Positions 44,401 through 54,895 are shown, counted from the first letter of the stretch. The stretch: DNA of 64,000 bases from Thiobacillus sp. (GCA_019459055.1 JAIBEI010000015.1:19584-83583), one strand, 5' to 3'. The notes: a model not told the origin generated them from the sequence alone. Numbers and translations: made by a program.

Positions 44401-45370
44401 CGACCAGGCGTTCTTCGACGAGGCGCGTATCGACCTTCAATGCACATGGGCGCGCACCAGTTACGAAATGGCGAAGCTGCGCGACAACCCGGCGTGCGCC
44501 GAGCAGGAGTTCGCGCAGCATGCCGACGCCGCCGACCCCGGCCTGCGCTATGCGCCGGGCTTCGATGTCGACGCCGATATCGCCGCGCCCTTCATCGCCA
44601 GCGGTAAGCGCCCGCGCATCGCAGTGCTGCGCGAGCAGGGCGTCAACGGCCAGGTCGAGATGGCTGCGGCGTTCGACGCGGCCGGCTTTGCCGCGGTCGA
44701 CGTCCACATGAGCGACATCCTGTCCGGCCGGGCCAGCCTCGCCGACTTCACCGGGCTCGCCGCGTGCGGCGGCTTCAGCTACGGCGATGTGCTGGGCGCG
44801 GGCGGCGGCTGGGCTAAGTCGATCCTGTTCAACCCGCGCGCGCGCGACCAGTTCGCGGCCTTCTTCGAACGCGCCGACACGCTCGCGCTTGGGGTGTGCA
44901 ACGGCTGCCAGATGATGAGCCAGCTGCACGACCTGATCCCCGGGGCGGCTGCCTGGCCGCGTTTCGAGCGCAACCTGTCGGAGCAGTTCGAGGCGCGCTT
45001 CGCGCTGGTCGAGGTGCTGGCCTCGCCGTCGCTTTTCTTCGCCGACATGGCCGGCTCGGTGATGCCGATCACGGTGTCGCACGGCGAAGGCCGGGTCGCT
45101 TTCCGCGACCCGACGCACGCCGCCCAGGCGCAGGCCACGCTGCGCTACGTCGACCACCGCGGCGCGCCGACCGAGACCTATCCCCTGAATCCGAACGGCT
45201 CGCCCGGCGGGCTGACCGGCTTCACCACCGCGGACGGCCGCTTCAGCATCCTGATGCCGCATCCGGAGCGCGTGTTCCGCGCCGCGCAGCTGTCGTGGAA
45301 ACCGGATGGCATGCGCGGCGCCGGCCCGTGGCTGCGGATGTTCCGCAACGCGCGGCGCGCGGTTGGGTGA
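41417..45370 (+). CDS. purL: Phosphoribosylformylglycinamidine synthase (single-chain PurL)
   Basis: Fourth-step purine synthesis enzyme of 1317 residues, the large proteobacterial form that joins an N-terminal PurS-like domain, the two-lobed FGAM synthetase (METHNHP-type motif as [21 protein letters not shown]) and a C-terminal glutaminase with nucleophile Cys1161 (GVCNGCQ) and closing PHPERVFRA. Full-length and uninterrupted. Confidence 0.97.
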   Translation: MSVIVPLPGAAALSSFRLDKIRSEAAQLGLGLGTLAARHWHFLEADAALDAAQMRLVEQALDYGTPTATPTANDPLILVTPRPGTISPWSSKATDILKNCGLAGFRRIERAVAFHVLDAAGRPLPAEAMARLLPLLHDRMTEAVMTLADVEQLFRHVPPRELARVDVLGGGRPALQAANRELGLALSDDELDYLVENFVRIGRNPTDVELMMFAQANSEHCRHKIFNASWVIDGAAQAKTLFGMIRDTHAAHPAGTVVAYSDNSSVIEGATIDRFYPRADGGYAYGSELTHVLMKVETHNHPTAISPFAGAATGSGGEIRDEGATGIGSKPKAGLCGFSVSNLNIPGFEQPWETGAYGKPARIVTPLAIMLEGPIGAAAFNNEFGRPNLAGYFRTFDETVAGQRRGYHKPIMLAGGVGSIRADHVDKKMLPVGTLLIQLGGPGMLIGLGGGAASSMDTGANAADLDFDSVQRGNPEMERRAQEVIDRCWQLGEANPILSIHDVGAGGLSNALPELVHGGGRGGRFELRAVPSEESGMSPREIWCNEAQERYVLAIPPARLAEFRTLCERERCPFAVLGEATEDNHLLVADSHFQNAPVDVSLDVILGKPPKMTRDVTHRATALAPLALDGIDLKDAAYRVLAMPGVASKMFLISIGDRSVGGLTARDQCVGPWQVPVADCAVTLAGYQTTHGEVFSIGEKAPLALIDAPASGRMAIVEAIANLAAARVEGLGEVKLSANWMAPAGHPGEDAALFDTVAAVSQYCQALGVSIPVGKDSMSMKTVWQADGEQKAVTSPISLVISAFANTPDATRHLTPQLRTDAGDTDLVLIDLGLGRNRLGASSFAQAFKQVGDDCPDAPEAAALIAFFDTVQALNAAGKLLAYHDRSDGGLFVTLAEMAFAGHCGVDLDVDELCLDQIRHEVEDAGLPEPELPSAGDVSQRIFNVLFNEEAGAVLQVRRDDTQTVMQAFMNAGLRGELHVIGQPNAGDRLRLLRGDQAFFDEARIDLQCTWARTSYEMAKLRDNPACAEQEFAQHADAADPGLRYAPGFDVDADIAAPFIASGKRPRIAVLREQGVNGQVEMAAAFDAAGFAAVDVHMSDILSGRASLADFTGLAACGGFSYGDVLGAGGGWAKSILFNPRARDQFAAFFERADTLALGVCNGCQMMSQLHDLIPGAAAWPRFERNLSEQFEARFALVEVLASPSLFFADMAGSVMPITVSHGEGRVAFRDPTHAAQAQATLRYVDHRGAPTETYPLNPNGSPGGLTGFTTADGRFSILMPHPERVFRAAQLSWKPDGMRGAGPWLRMFRNARRAVG

Positions 45371-45440
45371 TGCGCGTCGTCTATGCGAAAATAGCGGGCT
45401 TTGTCGCACCGAAACCCGCTGTGCCGGGCTGATTCCCTCC

Positions 45441-48260
45441 ATGAATGCACCCGAAAATCTCCTGACCGACGACCACCTGCGCGCGCAGGTCAAACTGCTG
45501 GGCACCCTGCTGGGACAGGTGTTGCTGCAGTTTGCCGGCGAGGACGTATTCGATGCGGTGGAAACCCTGCGGCGCGGTTTTTCCGAGCTGCACCAGCAGG
45601 AAGACCAGCACCGCCGTACCGAGTTGATGGCGATCATCGACGCGATGCCGGCCGACAAGGTCGAACTGGTGGTGCGTGCCTTCTCCAGCTATTTCATGCT
45701 GGTCAACGTTGCGGAAGAAAGCTTTGCCCACCGCAACCGCCGCCGCATGCTGTCGCATGGCATGGCGCTGTGGGAGGGTTCGTTCGACCGCACCCTGGCC
45801 GACCTCAAGGCGCAGGGCATTCCGGTCAATACCTTGCAGGACATGCTCGACCGGCTGCACTACGCGCCTGTTTTCACCGCGCACCCCACCGAAGCGCGCC
45901 GCCGTGCGGTGATGGAAGGGGTGCGCCGGGTGTTCCTGATTTGCGACCAGATGTACAGCCAGACGCTGGGGGTGAACGACCAGCGCGAACTGGAAGCAGA
46001 GCTGGCTGCCGAAATCCAGGTGATGTGGCGCACCGACGAACTGCGCAGCGCCAAGCTGGAAGTGCGCGACGAAGTGCGCAACGGCTTGTATTACGTGCGG
46101 GAAAGCCTGTTCGAGGCGGTGCCGAAGGCGTATGAGCACTTCGAAAGGGCGCTGCGCAAGCATTACGGCGTGAACGCCGAGGGGGTCGCGCCGGTCAGCG
46201 TGCCGAGCTTTATCCGCTTCGGTTCTTGGATCGGCGGCGACCGCGACGGCAATCCGTTCGTGACGGCGGATGTCACCGAATGGACGGTGCACCAGCAGAT
46301 GCAGGAAGCGCTGAACGAATACCGCACGCGGGTGCTCGAGCTGCGGCAGACGCTCACCCATAGCAGCAACTGGTGCACGCCTTCGGCGCCCTTCCTGGCG
46401 CGCCTGTCGGAATACGAAACGGAATATGGCGAACAGGTGTTCCGCGGCACCGCCGTGCAGATCTACAGCCGCGAACCCTACCGCCGCATGGCGGCGATGA
46501 TGCTGGCGCGGCTGGACGCCAACCTGTCCTACGTCCACCAGTGCCTGGCCGCCGTGCCGGGCTTCCTCTCGAATCTGGCCTACGAAAACGCCGCTGCCTT
46601 CCTCGACGACCTTTATCTGCTGCGCGATTCGCTGATCAGCCACGGCGATCGCATCGTCGCCATGCAGGATCTGCAGGCGCTGATCCGGCTGGTCGAAAGC
46701 TTCGGCTTTCATTTGTTGCAGCTCGACATCCGCCAGGAGTCGACCGTCCATACCCGCACGGTCACCGCGGTGCTGCGGCAGATCGACCCCGATTTCGATT
46801 ACGCCGGCGCGGCCGAAGCCGAGCGGCTGCAGCGGCTGGCCGCCTGGGTCGCCCACATCGACCTGATCGGGGTGGACGACGCCGCGCTCGACGACGAGGC
46901 GCGCGAGGCGCTCGCGGTGTTCCGGCGCATGACCAAGCTGAAGGCCGAAGTGGGCGACGAGATCTTCGGCACCTACGTGATTTCGATGACGCACAGCGCC
47001 TCGCACGTGATGGAAGTGATGCTGCTGGCGCGTCTGGTTGGCCTGTGCGGCCACAACGGGCACGACTGGTTCTGCCGCATTCTGGTGGCGCCGCTGTTCG
47101 AGACGGTGGACGATTTACAGCGCAGCCAGGCGATTCTCGACCAGCTGTTTTCCAATAAGGTCTACCGTGCGTTGGTGGCATCCGACGGCAACCGCCAGGA
47201 AGTCATGCTCGGCTATTCCGATTCGTGCAAGGACGGCGGCATCCTGGCGTCGAACTGGAATCTTTATCAGGCGCAGCTTTCCATCATCGCGCTGACCCGG
47301 CAGCACGGCATCGAATGCCGCCTGTTCCATGGACGCGGTGGCACCGTCGGGCGCGGCGGCGGCCCGACCCACGATGCGATCCTGTCGCAGCCGCCCGGCA
47401 CCGTGAACGGCGAAATCAAGTTCACCGAGCAGGGCGAGATGCTGTACTACAAGTACAGCAACCCGGAAACCGCCAACTACGAAATCGGCATGGGCGTCAC
47501 CGGCCTCCTGAAGGCCAGCGCCACCGCGCTGGCGAACTGCGAAGTGCATTACCCGGCGGACTATCTCGACTGGATGCGCGACATCGCGGCGGCGGGCGAG
47601 GTCGCCTACCGTGCCCTGATCGGCACGCCGGGCTTCATCGACTATTTCTACGAGGGCACGCCGGTCACCGAAATTGGACTGCTCAACATCGGCAGCCGGC
47701 CGTCGCACCGCAAGAAGGCCGACCGCTCGCTGGGGTCGATCCGCGCGATTCCGTGGGTGTTCGGCTGGGCACAGTCGCGCCACACGCTGCCCGCCTGGTA
47801 CGGCATCGGCAGCGCGCTGCAGGGCTTCATCGAGCGCCAGCCGGACGGTCTCGCGCACCTGCAGGCGATGTGTCGCGCGTGGCCGTTCTTCCGCGGCCTG
47901 TTGTCCAACGTGCAGATGGCGCTGACCAAGGCCGACCTGGAAATCGCCGAGGAGTATGCGCGCCTGTGCGATCACCCCAACACCATGACGATCTACCGTA
48001 CGATTGCGGACGAATTCGCGCTCACCGTGGCCGGCGTCAAAAAGGTCGCGCAGATCGAGACCATGCTGGAAGACAACCCGTCGCTGGCGCTGTCGATTTC
48101 GCGCCGCCGCCCCTACATCGATCCCCTCAACCACATTCAGGTGCTGATGCTGAAGCGTTACCGCACCGACAGCCTGTTGGAATCCGAGCAGGACAGCTGG
48201 CTGACACCGCTGAAGCGGTCGATCAATGCCATTGCCGCCGGAATGCGCAATACCGGCTGA
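45441..48260 (+). CDS. ppc: Phosphoenolpyruvate carboxylase
   Basis: A 939-residue anaplerotic enzyme fixing bicarbonate onto PEP to give oxaloacetate. The catalytic His148 lies in VFTAHPTEA; GGDRDGNPF, FHGRGGTVGRGGG and the C-terminal RNTG are all intact. ATG 45441 gives the family N-terminus; a longer frame reaches back into purL but is not PEPC-like. It starts 70 bases after purL. Confidence 0.97.
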   Translation: MNAPENLLTDDHLRAQVKLLGTLLGQVLLQFAGEDVFDAVETLRRGFSELHQQEDQHRRTELMAIIDAMPADKVELVVRAFSSYFMLVNVAEESFAHRNRRRMLSHGMALWEGSFDRTLADLKAQGIPVNTLQDMLDRLHYAPVFTAHPTEARRRAVMEGVRRVFLICDQMYSQTLGVNDQRELEAELAAEIQVMWRTDELRSAKLEVRDEVRNGLYYVRESLFEAVPKAYEHFERALRKHYGVNAEGVAPVSVPSFIRFGSWIGGDRDGNPFVTADVTEWTVHQQMQEALNEYRTRVLELRQTLTHSSNWCTPSAPFLARLSEYETEYGEQVFRGTAVQIYSREPYRRMAAMMLARLDANLSYVHQCLAAVPGFLSNLAYENAAAFLDDLYLLRDSLISHGDRIVAMQDLQALIRLVESFGFHLLQLDIRQESTVHTRTVTAVLRQIDPDFDYAGAAEAERLQRLAAWVAHIDLIGVDDAALDDEAREALAVFRRMTKLKAEVGDEIFGTYVISMTHSASHVMEVMLLARLVGLCGHNGHDWFCRILVAPLFETVDDLQRSQAILDQLFSNKVYRALVASDGNRQEVMLGYSDSCKDGGILASNWNLYQAQLSIIALTRQHGIECRLFHGRGGTVGRGGGPTHDAILSQPPGTVNGEIKFTEQGEMLYYKYSNPETANYEIGMGVTGLLKASATALANCEVHYPADYLDWMRDIAAAGEVAYRALIGTPGFIDYFYEGTPVTEIGLLNIGSRPSHRKKADRSLGSIRAIPWVFGWAQSRHTLPAWYGIGSALQGFIERQPDGLAHLQAMCRAWPFFRGLLSNVQMALTKADLEIAEEYARLCDHPNTMTIYRTIADEFALTVAGVKKVAQIETMLEDNPSLALSISRRRPYIDPLNHIQVLMLKRYRTDSLLESEQDSWLTPLKRSINAIAAGMRNTG

Positions 48261-48268
48261 GCAACGCG

Positions 48269-48835
48269 ATGGTGATCATTCCTTCTCCCTCTCAGCCGAA
48301 GCGGCGCGGGCTGGTCGTCTCCCTTGTCGTGAATGTCGTGCTGCTGGTGCTGGTGTGCGGGCTGGCGCTGTACGCCTTCATGCTCAATGTCGACCTGGGA
48401 GAGGTGAAGCGGCGCCTGTCGAAGGAAGTCGAAACCCGCCAGCAGGCCGAGCGCTATCTGATCGAAACGCGCAACCAGCTGACCGACCGCCTGCGCGAAA
48501 TCGAGCAGCTCAAAACGCAGTTGGCCAACAAGGAAACCGATGTCCAGCGGGCGCGGGAAACGGCCAGGCCCGCGCTCCCCGTGTTGGTCGGTTTTCGCTC
48601 GTCGATGCTGGGCCAGGGCCTGGTTGCGATGATCGAAAACACCAGCGATCGCTATCTGACCGTGGTGCTGGCCGTGCGCAACCCCACGCTGTCGACCGTC
48701 AAGCGCTTCCAACTCGAGCTGGCGCCAAGATCCAGCATCGATTTCGGCCACCTGGAAGGCTGGCAGTTCGCCTCGGGCGACGAGGTGGCGCTGTTCAACG
48801 ACGCGTTTGGCGCGCTGAAACTCACGGTGCCGTGA
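48269..48835 (+). CDS. Membrane-anchored coiled-coil protein of unknown function
   Basis: A 188-residue protein eight bases downstream of ppc. A short basic N-terminus precedes one membrane helix (about 16-36), a heptad-type coiled coil (about 45-92, rich in Glu, Arg, Gln) and a C-terminal beta domain with VLAVRNPT and LAPRSSIDFGHLEGW. The second half resembles small FxLYD-like beta-sandwich domains of secreted proteins only loosely. Its last 14 bases overlap the convergent RND gene. I do not recognise the family. Confidence 0.6.
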   Translation: MVIIPSPSQPKRRGLVVSLVVNVVLLVLVCGLALYAFMLNVDLGEVKRRLSKEVETRQQAERYLIETRNQLTDRLREIEQLKTQLANKETDVQRARETARPALPVLVGFRSSMLGQGLVAMIENTSDRYLTVVLAVRNPTLSTVKRFQLELAPRSSIDFGHLEGWQFASGDEVALFNDAFGALKLTVP

Positions 48836-51101
48836 CGGCACGCGGCTTGCGCAAGCGCAGGCCGAGCAGGGCGGGCATCAGCAGCATCTCAAACAGCTGG
48901 CCGGCGAACAGGCCGACCGCGCACAGCATGCCGAAATGCGCCGTGGGGCGGAAGTCGGACAGCCCCAGCAGGCTGAACTGGACGATCAGAATGATCGAGA
49001 TGGCGATGATCGCGCGTCCCGAGCTTTCCACGCTGCGGATGATGGCGAACACCGGGCTGACACCGTTCTGGATGCGGTGCAGATAGCCGTGATAGAGATG
49101 GATGGTGTCGTCCACCGTGATGCCGAGAATGACGCCGGCGATCAGCACGGTGGCCACATCGAGTGCGATGCCGGTCACCCCCATCATGACGAAAATGAAG
49201 AACAGCGGCGCCAGATTCGGCACCAGGCAGATGAGGGCGCCGCGGAACGAGCGGAACAGCAAGGCCATCAGCAGCAGGATCAGCAGGAAGGCGGAAGTGA
49301 AGCTTTTCACCTGGCCGTCGACGATGCGGTCTTCCTGATCCGAAAACAGCCGCCCGTAGCCTGCGAGATCGATCTCCGCGCCCGCAATCGGCTGCGCCGC
49401 GACATGCGCGCGCACCTTGTCGATCACCCGGCTGATTTCGTTGGCGCCGTGCACGTTGAGGCTGAGGGTGATGCGGCCGCGCTGGAATTCGCGGTTGACC
49501 AGCTCGTATAAATCCTTGCCGTCATAGATCAGCAGCAACTGCTCGACCAGTTTGCGGTCGTCCGGCAGTGCATTCTCGCCGAGGTCCTCGCCGCTGAGGG
49601 CGCGATTCATTTCCTCCAGCACGTCGACCAGCGAAAAACTGCGGTCGACTTCCGGCAGCTGTTCCACCCAGGTTTGCAGCGCCTTGATTTGCGCCAGCCT
49701 GGCCGGATCCTTGAGGCTGTCGCGCTCGCTGCCGGTGAGGATGATTTCAAGTCCGGTCACGCCGGATAGCGCGTTTTCCACGCGGTCGGTGCTGCGGCTG
49801 ATGCTGTGATCGGGCGCGAAAAACTCGATCAGGTTCGACTCCACCTTGACCTGCATCGCCAGCGGAATGGTCGCCAGCACGACGAGGGCGGTGCCGGCCA
49901 GCACCGCCTTCGCGTTGCGCAGGCTGAACACGGCCACCGCCGCCGCGACGTGGCGCGCGTACGCCAGCCCCGAACCGCGGCGCGGCCAGCGCGGGGTGTC
50001 CCATTTCAGCAGGATCGGCGGCACCAGGATGAACACCACCAGGAACACCATCAGCGTGCCGATCGCGCCCGACAGGCCGAAGGCCTGCACTGGCGGAATG
50101 TCCACCCACAGCAGGCTCAACAGCCCGGCGCCGGTGGTCAGCACATTGAACAGCCCGGGCTTGAAGGTTTCCTTCAGCGCGCGTGCGATGCGCTGCGGCC
50201 GCGGCAACAGGGCGATGCGCGCACGCTGGATGGCCGCGTACAGATGCAGCAGGGTGGCGGTGGTATAGGCCGCCATCAGGGTGGGGATCATGGCGGTGAT
50301 CGGCGTGTAGGGCTGTCCGGAGATGACCAGCCCGGCGACGCTGGCCGATACCACCGTGCCCATGGCGAGGCCACCCACCACCATCGGGCGCACGCGTCCG
50401 ACCACCCACCACATCAGCGCCAGGCCGATGACGACGGTGAGCGGAATGAATATCGCGCTGTCACGCCAGATCGAACGCAGCTCCTCGACGGTCTGCGCCA
50501 CGCTGCCGGCTGTGGCGCTATGGAGGGTATCCAGCTTTTCGGCGGCGATGGCGGCATCGAGCGCGATCTGAATGTCGCGCCGGGCGAGGCTTTCCTTGAG
50601 GATGCGCGGACGCACCACCAGCGCCACGGCACGGCCGTCAGGCGAGGCGAGCAGCCCCGGCGCAAACGTGTCGCCCTGTACACGCGCCTGCCATTGCGCG
50701 GGGGTGCGGGCATCCAGATCGTCCGGGTCGATCAGCAGCGACACGGCAAAGCCGTCGTCGGTGGCGTCGATATGCTCCACCGTGGTCAGCGTCAGCACCC
50801 GGTCGACCGAGGGATGCGCCTCCATGGTTTCAGCGACGCGGTGGAGCGCGGCCAGAAATTTCGGCGTGTAGAGCGCGTCGCCCTCGAACAGGGCGATCAG
50901 CGCCTCGTCGCCGGGAAACTCGCGGAACAGCGATTCGCGCAGCTGGATGATGGGTGCATCGGGCGGGGAGTAGATATCCCCCGCATTGTTGAAGTGGATC
51001 TTCAACAGGAACGGCAGTGACGCCAGCTGGATGCCGAGCAGCAGCGCCAGCGCCAGCCACGGCGGCAGCATGCGCCTGCCGTTGAACCAGGGTTTCAGCA
51101 T
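48822..51101 (-). CDS. RND/MMPL-family transporter
   Basis: A 759-residue inner-membrane protein with the duplicated MMPL topology: one helix, a large periplasmic domain, five more helices (about 210-345), then the same again. The second repeat has the conserved GITVDDTIHLYHGYLHR stretch. It is about 100 residues shorter than HpnN-type hopanoid transporters. It follows a LolA-like protein and a beta-barrel on the same strand, suggesting a three-part machine moving lipid or another hydrophobic molecule between membranes. Substrate unknown. Confidence 0.85.
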   Translation of the reverse strand: MLKPWFNGRRMLPPWLALALLLGIQLASLPFLLKIHFNNAGDIYSPPDAPIIQLRESLFREFPGDEALIALFEGDALYTPKFLAALHRVAETMEAHPSVDRVLTLTTVEHIDATDDGFAVSLLIDPDDLDARTPAQWQARVQGDTFAPGLLASPDGRAVALVVRPRILKESLARRDIQIALDAAIAAEKLDTLHSATAGSVAQTVEELRSIWRDSAIFIPLTVVIGLALMWWVVGRVRPMVVGGLAMGTVVSASVAGLVISGQPYTPITAMIPTLMAAYTTATLLHLYAAIQRARIALLPRPQRIARALKETFKPGLFNVLTTGAGLLSLLWVDIPPVQAFGLSGAIGTLMVFLVVFILVPPILLKWDTPRWPRRGSGLAYARHVAAAVAVFSLRNAKAVLAGTALVVLATIPLAMQVKVESNLIEFFAPDHSISRSTDRVENALSGVTGLEIILTGSERDSLKDPARLAQIKALQTWVEQLPEVDRSFSLVDVLEEMNRALSGEDLGENALPDDRKLVEQLLLIYDGKDLYELVNREFQRGRITLSLNVHGANEISRVIDKVRAHVAAQPIAGAEIDLAGYGRLFSDQEDRIVDGQVKSFTSAFLLILLLMALLFRSFRGALICLVPNLAPLFFIFVMMGVTGIALDVATVLIAGVILGITVDDTIHLYHGYLHRIQNGVSPVFAIIRSVESSGRAIIAISIILIVQFSLLGLSDFRPTAHFGMLCAVGLFAGQLFEMLLMPALLGLRLRKPRAVTAP

Positions 51102-51117
51102 GTCATGCCGCGGATCA

Positions 51118-52563
51118 TCAGAAGCGGGTACGCAGGCCCAGCGTGATCAGCGAGTGATCCTGGTGGAAGCCGCCCAGGGTGCGCGTCTCGCCGTCGAAAT
51201 AATGCGCGGCGACGTAGAGTTCGTGCGGCTCCCAGCCGACGTAGCTGAGCTTGGGGCTGAGGTAGATGTCCTTCACGTTGAAACCGCTGGAAAAGCGCAT
51301 TCCGGCCCGCCAGCGGCCCTGGCCGAAGCTCGTTTCGACTTCGCCGTTGGCGCCGTAATACTCCTTCAATTCCAGGATGCTGCGGTCGGTTTGCAGCGCG
51401 TGGGCGACCAGTTGCAGGTTGACGCGGGTGTCGCCCCCGCCCGGGAAAAACTCCACCGCGCCGATCCAGTCGAGCGAATGCGTGGTGTCCATCGCGGTGG
51501 TGGGCCGGGTCACCGGCACGTTGTCGGTGTAGCCCAGTTCCGTGCGCCAGGTGAAGCCGCCGCTCACCCGTTCCAGGTCGGCGCCGACAAAGGTGTTGTA
51601 GGGATGCACGGCGGTGAGCGCCAGATTGGGCAGATCGACCCGGTAGTACGGCAGCGACTGCCGGGTGCGCGCCAGCGTCACGCCGAAGTCGAATGGCGCA
51701 CCGGTCCTGGTCAGGCGCAGGGCGCCGCCGCCGCTGCCGTGCTCGTCTTCGTCGATGCGCGCGCCACGCACCCATCCGGTATGTGCTGGATCGATGCCGA
51801 TGATTTGTCCGGTGCTGCGGTTGATCGGGCTCCAGACGCTGGCGACGTCCGGCAACTGCGCGCCGCGGAATACCGGCAGCCACACCGCGTCCAGCTTGTA
51901 GTCGCCGAAAGTCTGCTCCCAGCGCGCGGCCAGTTGCGCACGGCGGCGGTCGGCCAGATCGTCGAGCATGAAGCGGGTGAGGTCGGCGCGGCTGACGCGA
52001 TCGGCCAGCGGGATTTCGTCGGCGCGGCCCCAGATGATGGTCTGTGCGCCCAGGGTCAGGCGGGTATCGCCGCTGCGGTAGCGCACATAGGTGTCGGCGT
52101 AGTCGGCCAGCATTTCGTCGTGGCCGGCGCCGCCGCCGTCCTGCGCCATGCCGTCGAGCCGCGCGCCGGCGCGGAATTCCCAGTTGCGGCTGGGCTGCCA
52201 CAGCACATAGGCGCTGGCACGCAGGGTGGAATAGGTGTCGGCCTCGGGCGCGTCGGGGAGCGCGGCGGCCTCCACCAGCAGGTCGTCGACGCCGAGCTTG
52301 AGCGTTGGCTGGAAGCCGCGCGCAGCCACATTGCGGCTGCGTGCGGCGGGTGGCGGCAGATCGTCGCTTGCGCCGGCTTGCGGCGCGGCCTCGGTGGGCG
52401 CCGTTTCGGGCGCCGCCACACGCGGTTTGCGCGTGGTGGCGCGCGGGGGCGGCAGGTCGTCCGCCGCGTCCTGGACGTCGGTGCGCGGGGGCGGCAGCTC
52501 GTCGGCGGCGTAAGCGGGCAGGGCGGCGAACGACAGGCTCAGGGTCAGCAGCAGGTTCTTCAT
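51118..52563 (-). CDS. Outer-membrane beta-barrel protein of the RND/LolA-like cluster
   Basis: A 481-residue exported protein with a signal peptide (cleavage near AYAA, residue 20), a disordered Pro/Ala-rich segment (about 21-80) carrying three LPPP repeats, and a beta-barrel with alternating strands ending in LRTRF, the outer-membrane insertion signal. Pattern resembles DUF1302-type barrels that pair with MMPL transporters. Its start overlaps the LolA-like stop (ATGA), and the RND gene follows after 16 bases, so all three are co-expressed. Confidence 0.75.
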   Translation of the reverse strand: MKNLLLTLSLSFAALPAYAADELPPPRTDVQDAADDLPPPRATTRKPRVAAPETAPTEAAPQAGASDDLPPPAARSRNVAARGFQPTLKLGVDDLLVEAAALPDAPEADTYSTLRASAYVLWQPSRNWEFRAGARLDGMAQDGGGAGHDEMLADYADTYVRYRSGDTRLTLGAQTIIWGRADEIPLADRVSRADLTRFMLDDLADRRRAQLAARWEQTFGDYKLDAVWLPVFRGAQLPDVASVWSPINRSTGQIIGIDPAHTGWVRGARIDEDEHGSGGGALRLTRTGAPFDFGVTLARTRQSLPYYRVDLPNLALTAVHPYNTFVGADLERVSGGFTWRTELGYTDNVPVTRPTTAMDTTHSLDWIGAVEFFPGGGDTRVNLQLVAHALQTDRSILELKEYYGANGEVETSFGQGRWRAGMRFSSGFNVKDIYLSPKLSYVGWEPHELYVAAHYFDGETRTLGGFHQDHSLITLGLRTRF

Positions 52564-53369
52564 GGGCGGTATTCCGATTCCAGGCTTTCGTCGGCCAGGG
52601 CTTGCGTGGTGAACAGTTTCGCGGGCAGTTTCTGGTCGTACAGCGCGACGTCGACCACCATCCGGGTTTGGTGGCCGCTGGACAGATCGATCATGCGGCT
52701 GTCGGTCAGCGTCCAGTAGCCCTGGTTGCGTTTCTTGCTGCGCAGCAGCCAGCGCTTGCTGGGGCTGGCGGCGTCTTTTTCAAAATAGTCCACCCGCTGC
52801 GGAATGGCGGTGGCGGGGTCGATCCAGCTGATGCGCTTGCTGTAGGCCGAATCCTTGGGGTCTGTCGGAACGCTTTCGAGCACATCGCAAAGGATGCCGT
52901 TTTCGGTCTGCCGGCCGAGCAGGCGGTGACGATCCTTCAAGGGCTTGCGCTCCTGCAGGTCTTCGAAATACAGGTCGGAGCCGACGAAGCGGCCCCCCTT
53001 GCGGTCGCTGGAAATGCGCCGCACCCGGTCGAGCGCGGGCAGATACAGCCACTGGTCGGTAGTGCCGTCGGCTTTGTCCAGGCTGAGAAGGCCGGTGCCG
53101 GCGATGTCTTCCGGGTCGAGAAAACGGATTAGGTTGGCGGTTTCGCCGCCCGATTGGTCGAGCCGGTAGGTGACGATCTCGCGGATGCGCGGCGCGCGGT
53201 CCTTTTCGGTCAGCACCATGCGGCCCAGCGTGGTGAGATCGCGTCCGTTGGGGCGGTCGTGGACCCTTTGCGCCAGATCGGATGCTTCGTCGGCGCGGGC
53301 GCCTGCCGTGCCGAGCAGCAGCGCGAGCAGCAGGAAACGAATGAAGTTCAGAAACGGGGTGGGTGGCAT
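52560..53369 (-). CDS. LolA-like outer-membrane lipoprotein-sorting family protein
   Basis: A 269-residue secreted protein with a signal peptide (cleavage near ARAD, residue 27). The half-barrel LolA-like fold is suggested by FLDPEDIAGTGLLSLD, WLYLPALDRVRRISS and GSDLYFEDLQ, typical of COG2834 proteins that travel with MMPL transporters. It probably carries a hydrophobic cargo through the periplasm between the RND pump and the barrel. Lacks a lipobox. It is divergent from hemN, with 149 bases between the starts. Confidence 0.8.
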   Translation of the reverse strand: MPPTPFLNFIRFLLLALLLGTAGARADEASDLAQRVHDRPNGRDLTTLGRMVLTEKDRAPRIREIVTYRLDQSGGETANLIRFLDPEDIAGTGLLSLDKADGTTDQWLYLPALDRVRRISSDRKGGRFVGSDLYFEDLQERKPLKDRHRLLGRQTENGILCDVLESVPTDPKDSAYSKRISWIDPATAIPQRVDYFEKDAASPSKRWLLRSKKRNQGYWTLTDSRMIDLSSGHQTRMVVDVALYDQKLPAKLFTTQALADESLESEYRP

Positions 53370-53518
53370 GTGTTTTCCCGACGCGTACGCATCTTGGCAA
53401 CGGCTTTCCAGTCCTTAACTCTACCGCAAAAGCAGGTGGGCGTTCCGGCCTGGGGGACGCTGGATTTCAGGTCTGCGCTGTGATAAAAGATACCATTATC
53501 CGTTACGAGAGCAGCAAG

Positions 53519-54889
53519 ATGACGCCAACCACCCTGGAACTCCTCCGCAAGTACAGCGTAGCCGGGCCGCGTTATACCTCGTATCCCACCGCGCCGTATT
53601 TCCATACCGGTTTTGGCGAAGCGGACTGGGCCGAAGCGCTGGCCGCGCCGGCGCCCGATCGCGAGCTGTCGCTGTACGCCCACATCCCGTTCTGCGATTC
53701 GCTTTGCCACTATTGCGGCTGCAACATGGTGGCGACGCGCGACTACAGCAAAACCGTGCCCTATCTGGCGACGCTCGACCGCGAAATGGCGCGCACCGCG
53801 CAACTGGTCGACCCCAAGCGCGTGGCGCACCAGCTGCACTGGGGCGGCGGCACCCCGACCTACCTGAATCCCGACGACATCCGCCGCCTGATGGCGATGA
53901 TGCGGCAGTATTTCACCGTGGCTCCCGATGCGGAGATCAGCTGCGAAGCCGATCCGCGCGAACTCACGCGCGAGCACCTGGCGGCCTTGCGCGAATGCGG
54001 CTTCAACCGCGTGTCATTCGGCGTGCAGGACATGGACCCGGCCGTGCAGCAGGCGGTCAACCGCGTCCAGTCCGAGGAACTGATCCGGCAGGTGATCGAC
54101 TGGTCGCGCGAACTGGGTTTTTCCAGCATCAACCTCGACCTGATCGTCGGCCTGCCGAAACAGACCGTCGAAAGCTTCAGCCGCACCCTGGAACGGGTGG
54201 TGGCGTGGGCGCCCGACAGGCTGGCGGTGTTTGCCTATGCCCACGTGCCGTGGCTGAAAAAGCACCAGCTTCTCATCCGCGACGCCGACCTGCCCGATCT
54301 GGCGGCCCGCCTGGGCCTGCAGCAGGCGGTGAACGAGGCGCTGGGCGCGGCGGGCTACGTCAACATCGGCCTCGACCACTTCGCCCGCCCCGACGACGAA
54401 CTGGTGCGCGCGCAGCAGAACAAGACGCTGTGGCGCAATTTCCAGGGCTACACCACGCACAAGGACAGCGACATCCTCGCCTTCGGCACGTCCAGCATCA
54501 GCCAGACCGCCGACGTCTACATGCAGAATGAAAAGAACCTCAAGCGCTATCAGGAACGCGTCGCCGCAACCGGCTTTGCCGTCGAGCGCGGCATCCGGCT
54601 CACCCGCGACGACCAGATCCGGCGCGCGGCCATCACCCGCGTGATGTGCGATCTCGAGCTCGATTTTGCTGCGTTCGGCGGCGAATGGGGCATCGCGTTC
54701 ACCGATTACTTCGCCGACGCGCTGACCGACCTGCGCCCGCTGGCCGACGACGGCCTGGTGAATATCGAAACCGGCAAGATCAGCGTCACCCCCACGGGCC
54801 GCCTGTTCCTGCGCAACATCGGCATGTGCTTCGACCGCTACCTCAAGGAAACCTCCAGCGACAAGCCGCGCTATTCGCGGACCGCCTGA
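53519..54889 (+). CDS. hemN: Oxygen-independent coproporphyrinogen III oxidase (HemN)
   Basis: A 456-residue radical-SAM enzyme of anaerobic heme synthesis. The iron-sulfur motif CxxxCxxC is Cys59, Cys63, Cys66 in FCDSLCHYCGC, the extra fourth cysteine being typical of true HemN. The substrate-region motif GPRYTSYPTA is at the N-terminus, and the C-terminal region is complete. ATG 53519 matches the usual length; a longer frame runs upstream but is not HemN-like. Heme supply suits the cytochrome-rich content of this window. Confidence 0.95.
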   Translation: MTPTTLELLRKYSVAGPRYTSYPTAPYFHTGFGEADWAEALAAPAPDRELSLYAHIPFCDSLCHYCGCNMVATRDYSKTVPYLATLDREMARTAQLVDPKRVAHQLHWGGGTPTYLNPDDIRRLMAMMRQYFTVAPDAEISCEADPRELTREHLAALRECGFNRVSFGVQDMDPAVQQAVNRVQSEELIRQVIDWSRELGFSSINLDLIVGLPKQTVESFSRTLERVVAWAPDRLAVFAYAHVPWLKKHQLLIRDADLPDLAARLGLQQAVNEALGAAGYVNIGLDHFARPDDELVRAQQNKTLWRNFQGYTTHKDSDILAFGTSSISQTADVYMQNEKNLKRYQERVAATGFAVERGIRLTRDDQIRRAAITRVMCDLELDFAAFGGEWGIAFTDYFADALTDLRPLADDGLVNIETGKISVTPTGRLFLRNIGMCFDRYLKETSSDKPRYSRTA

Positions 54890-54895
54890 GAAGCA

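Noticed and set aside
53470..53500. Possible FNR/Anr box upstream of hemN
   Set aside because: One half-site resembles TTGAT (GTGAT), but the second half does not match ATCAA. Anaerobic control is plausible for hemN but not supported by this site.
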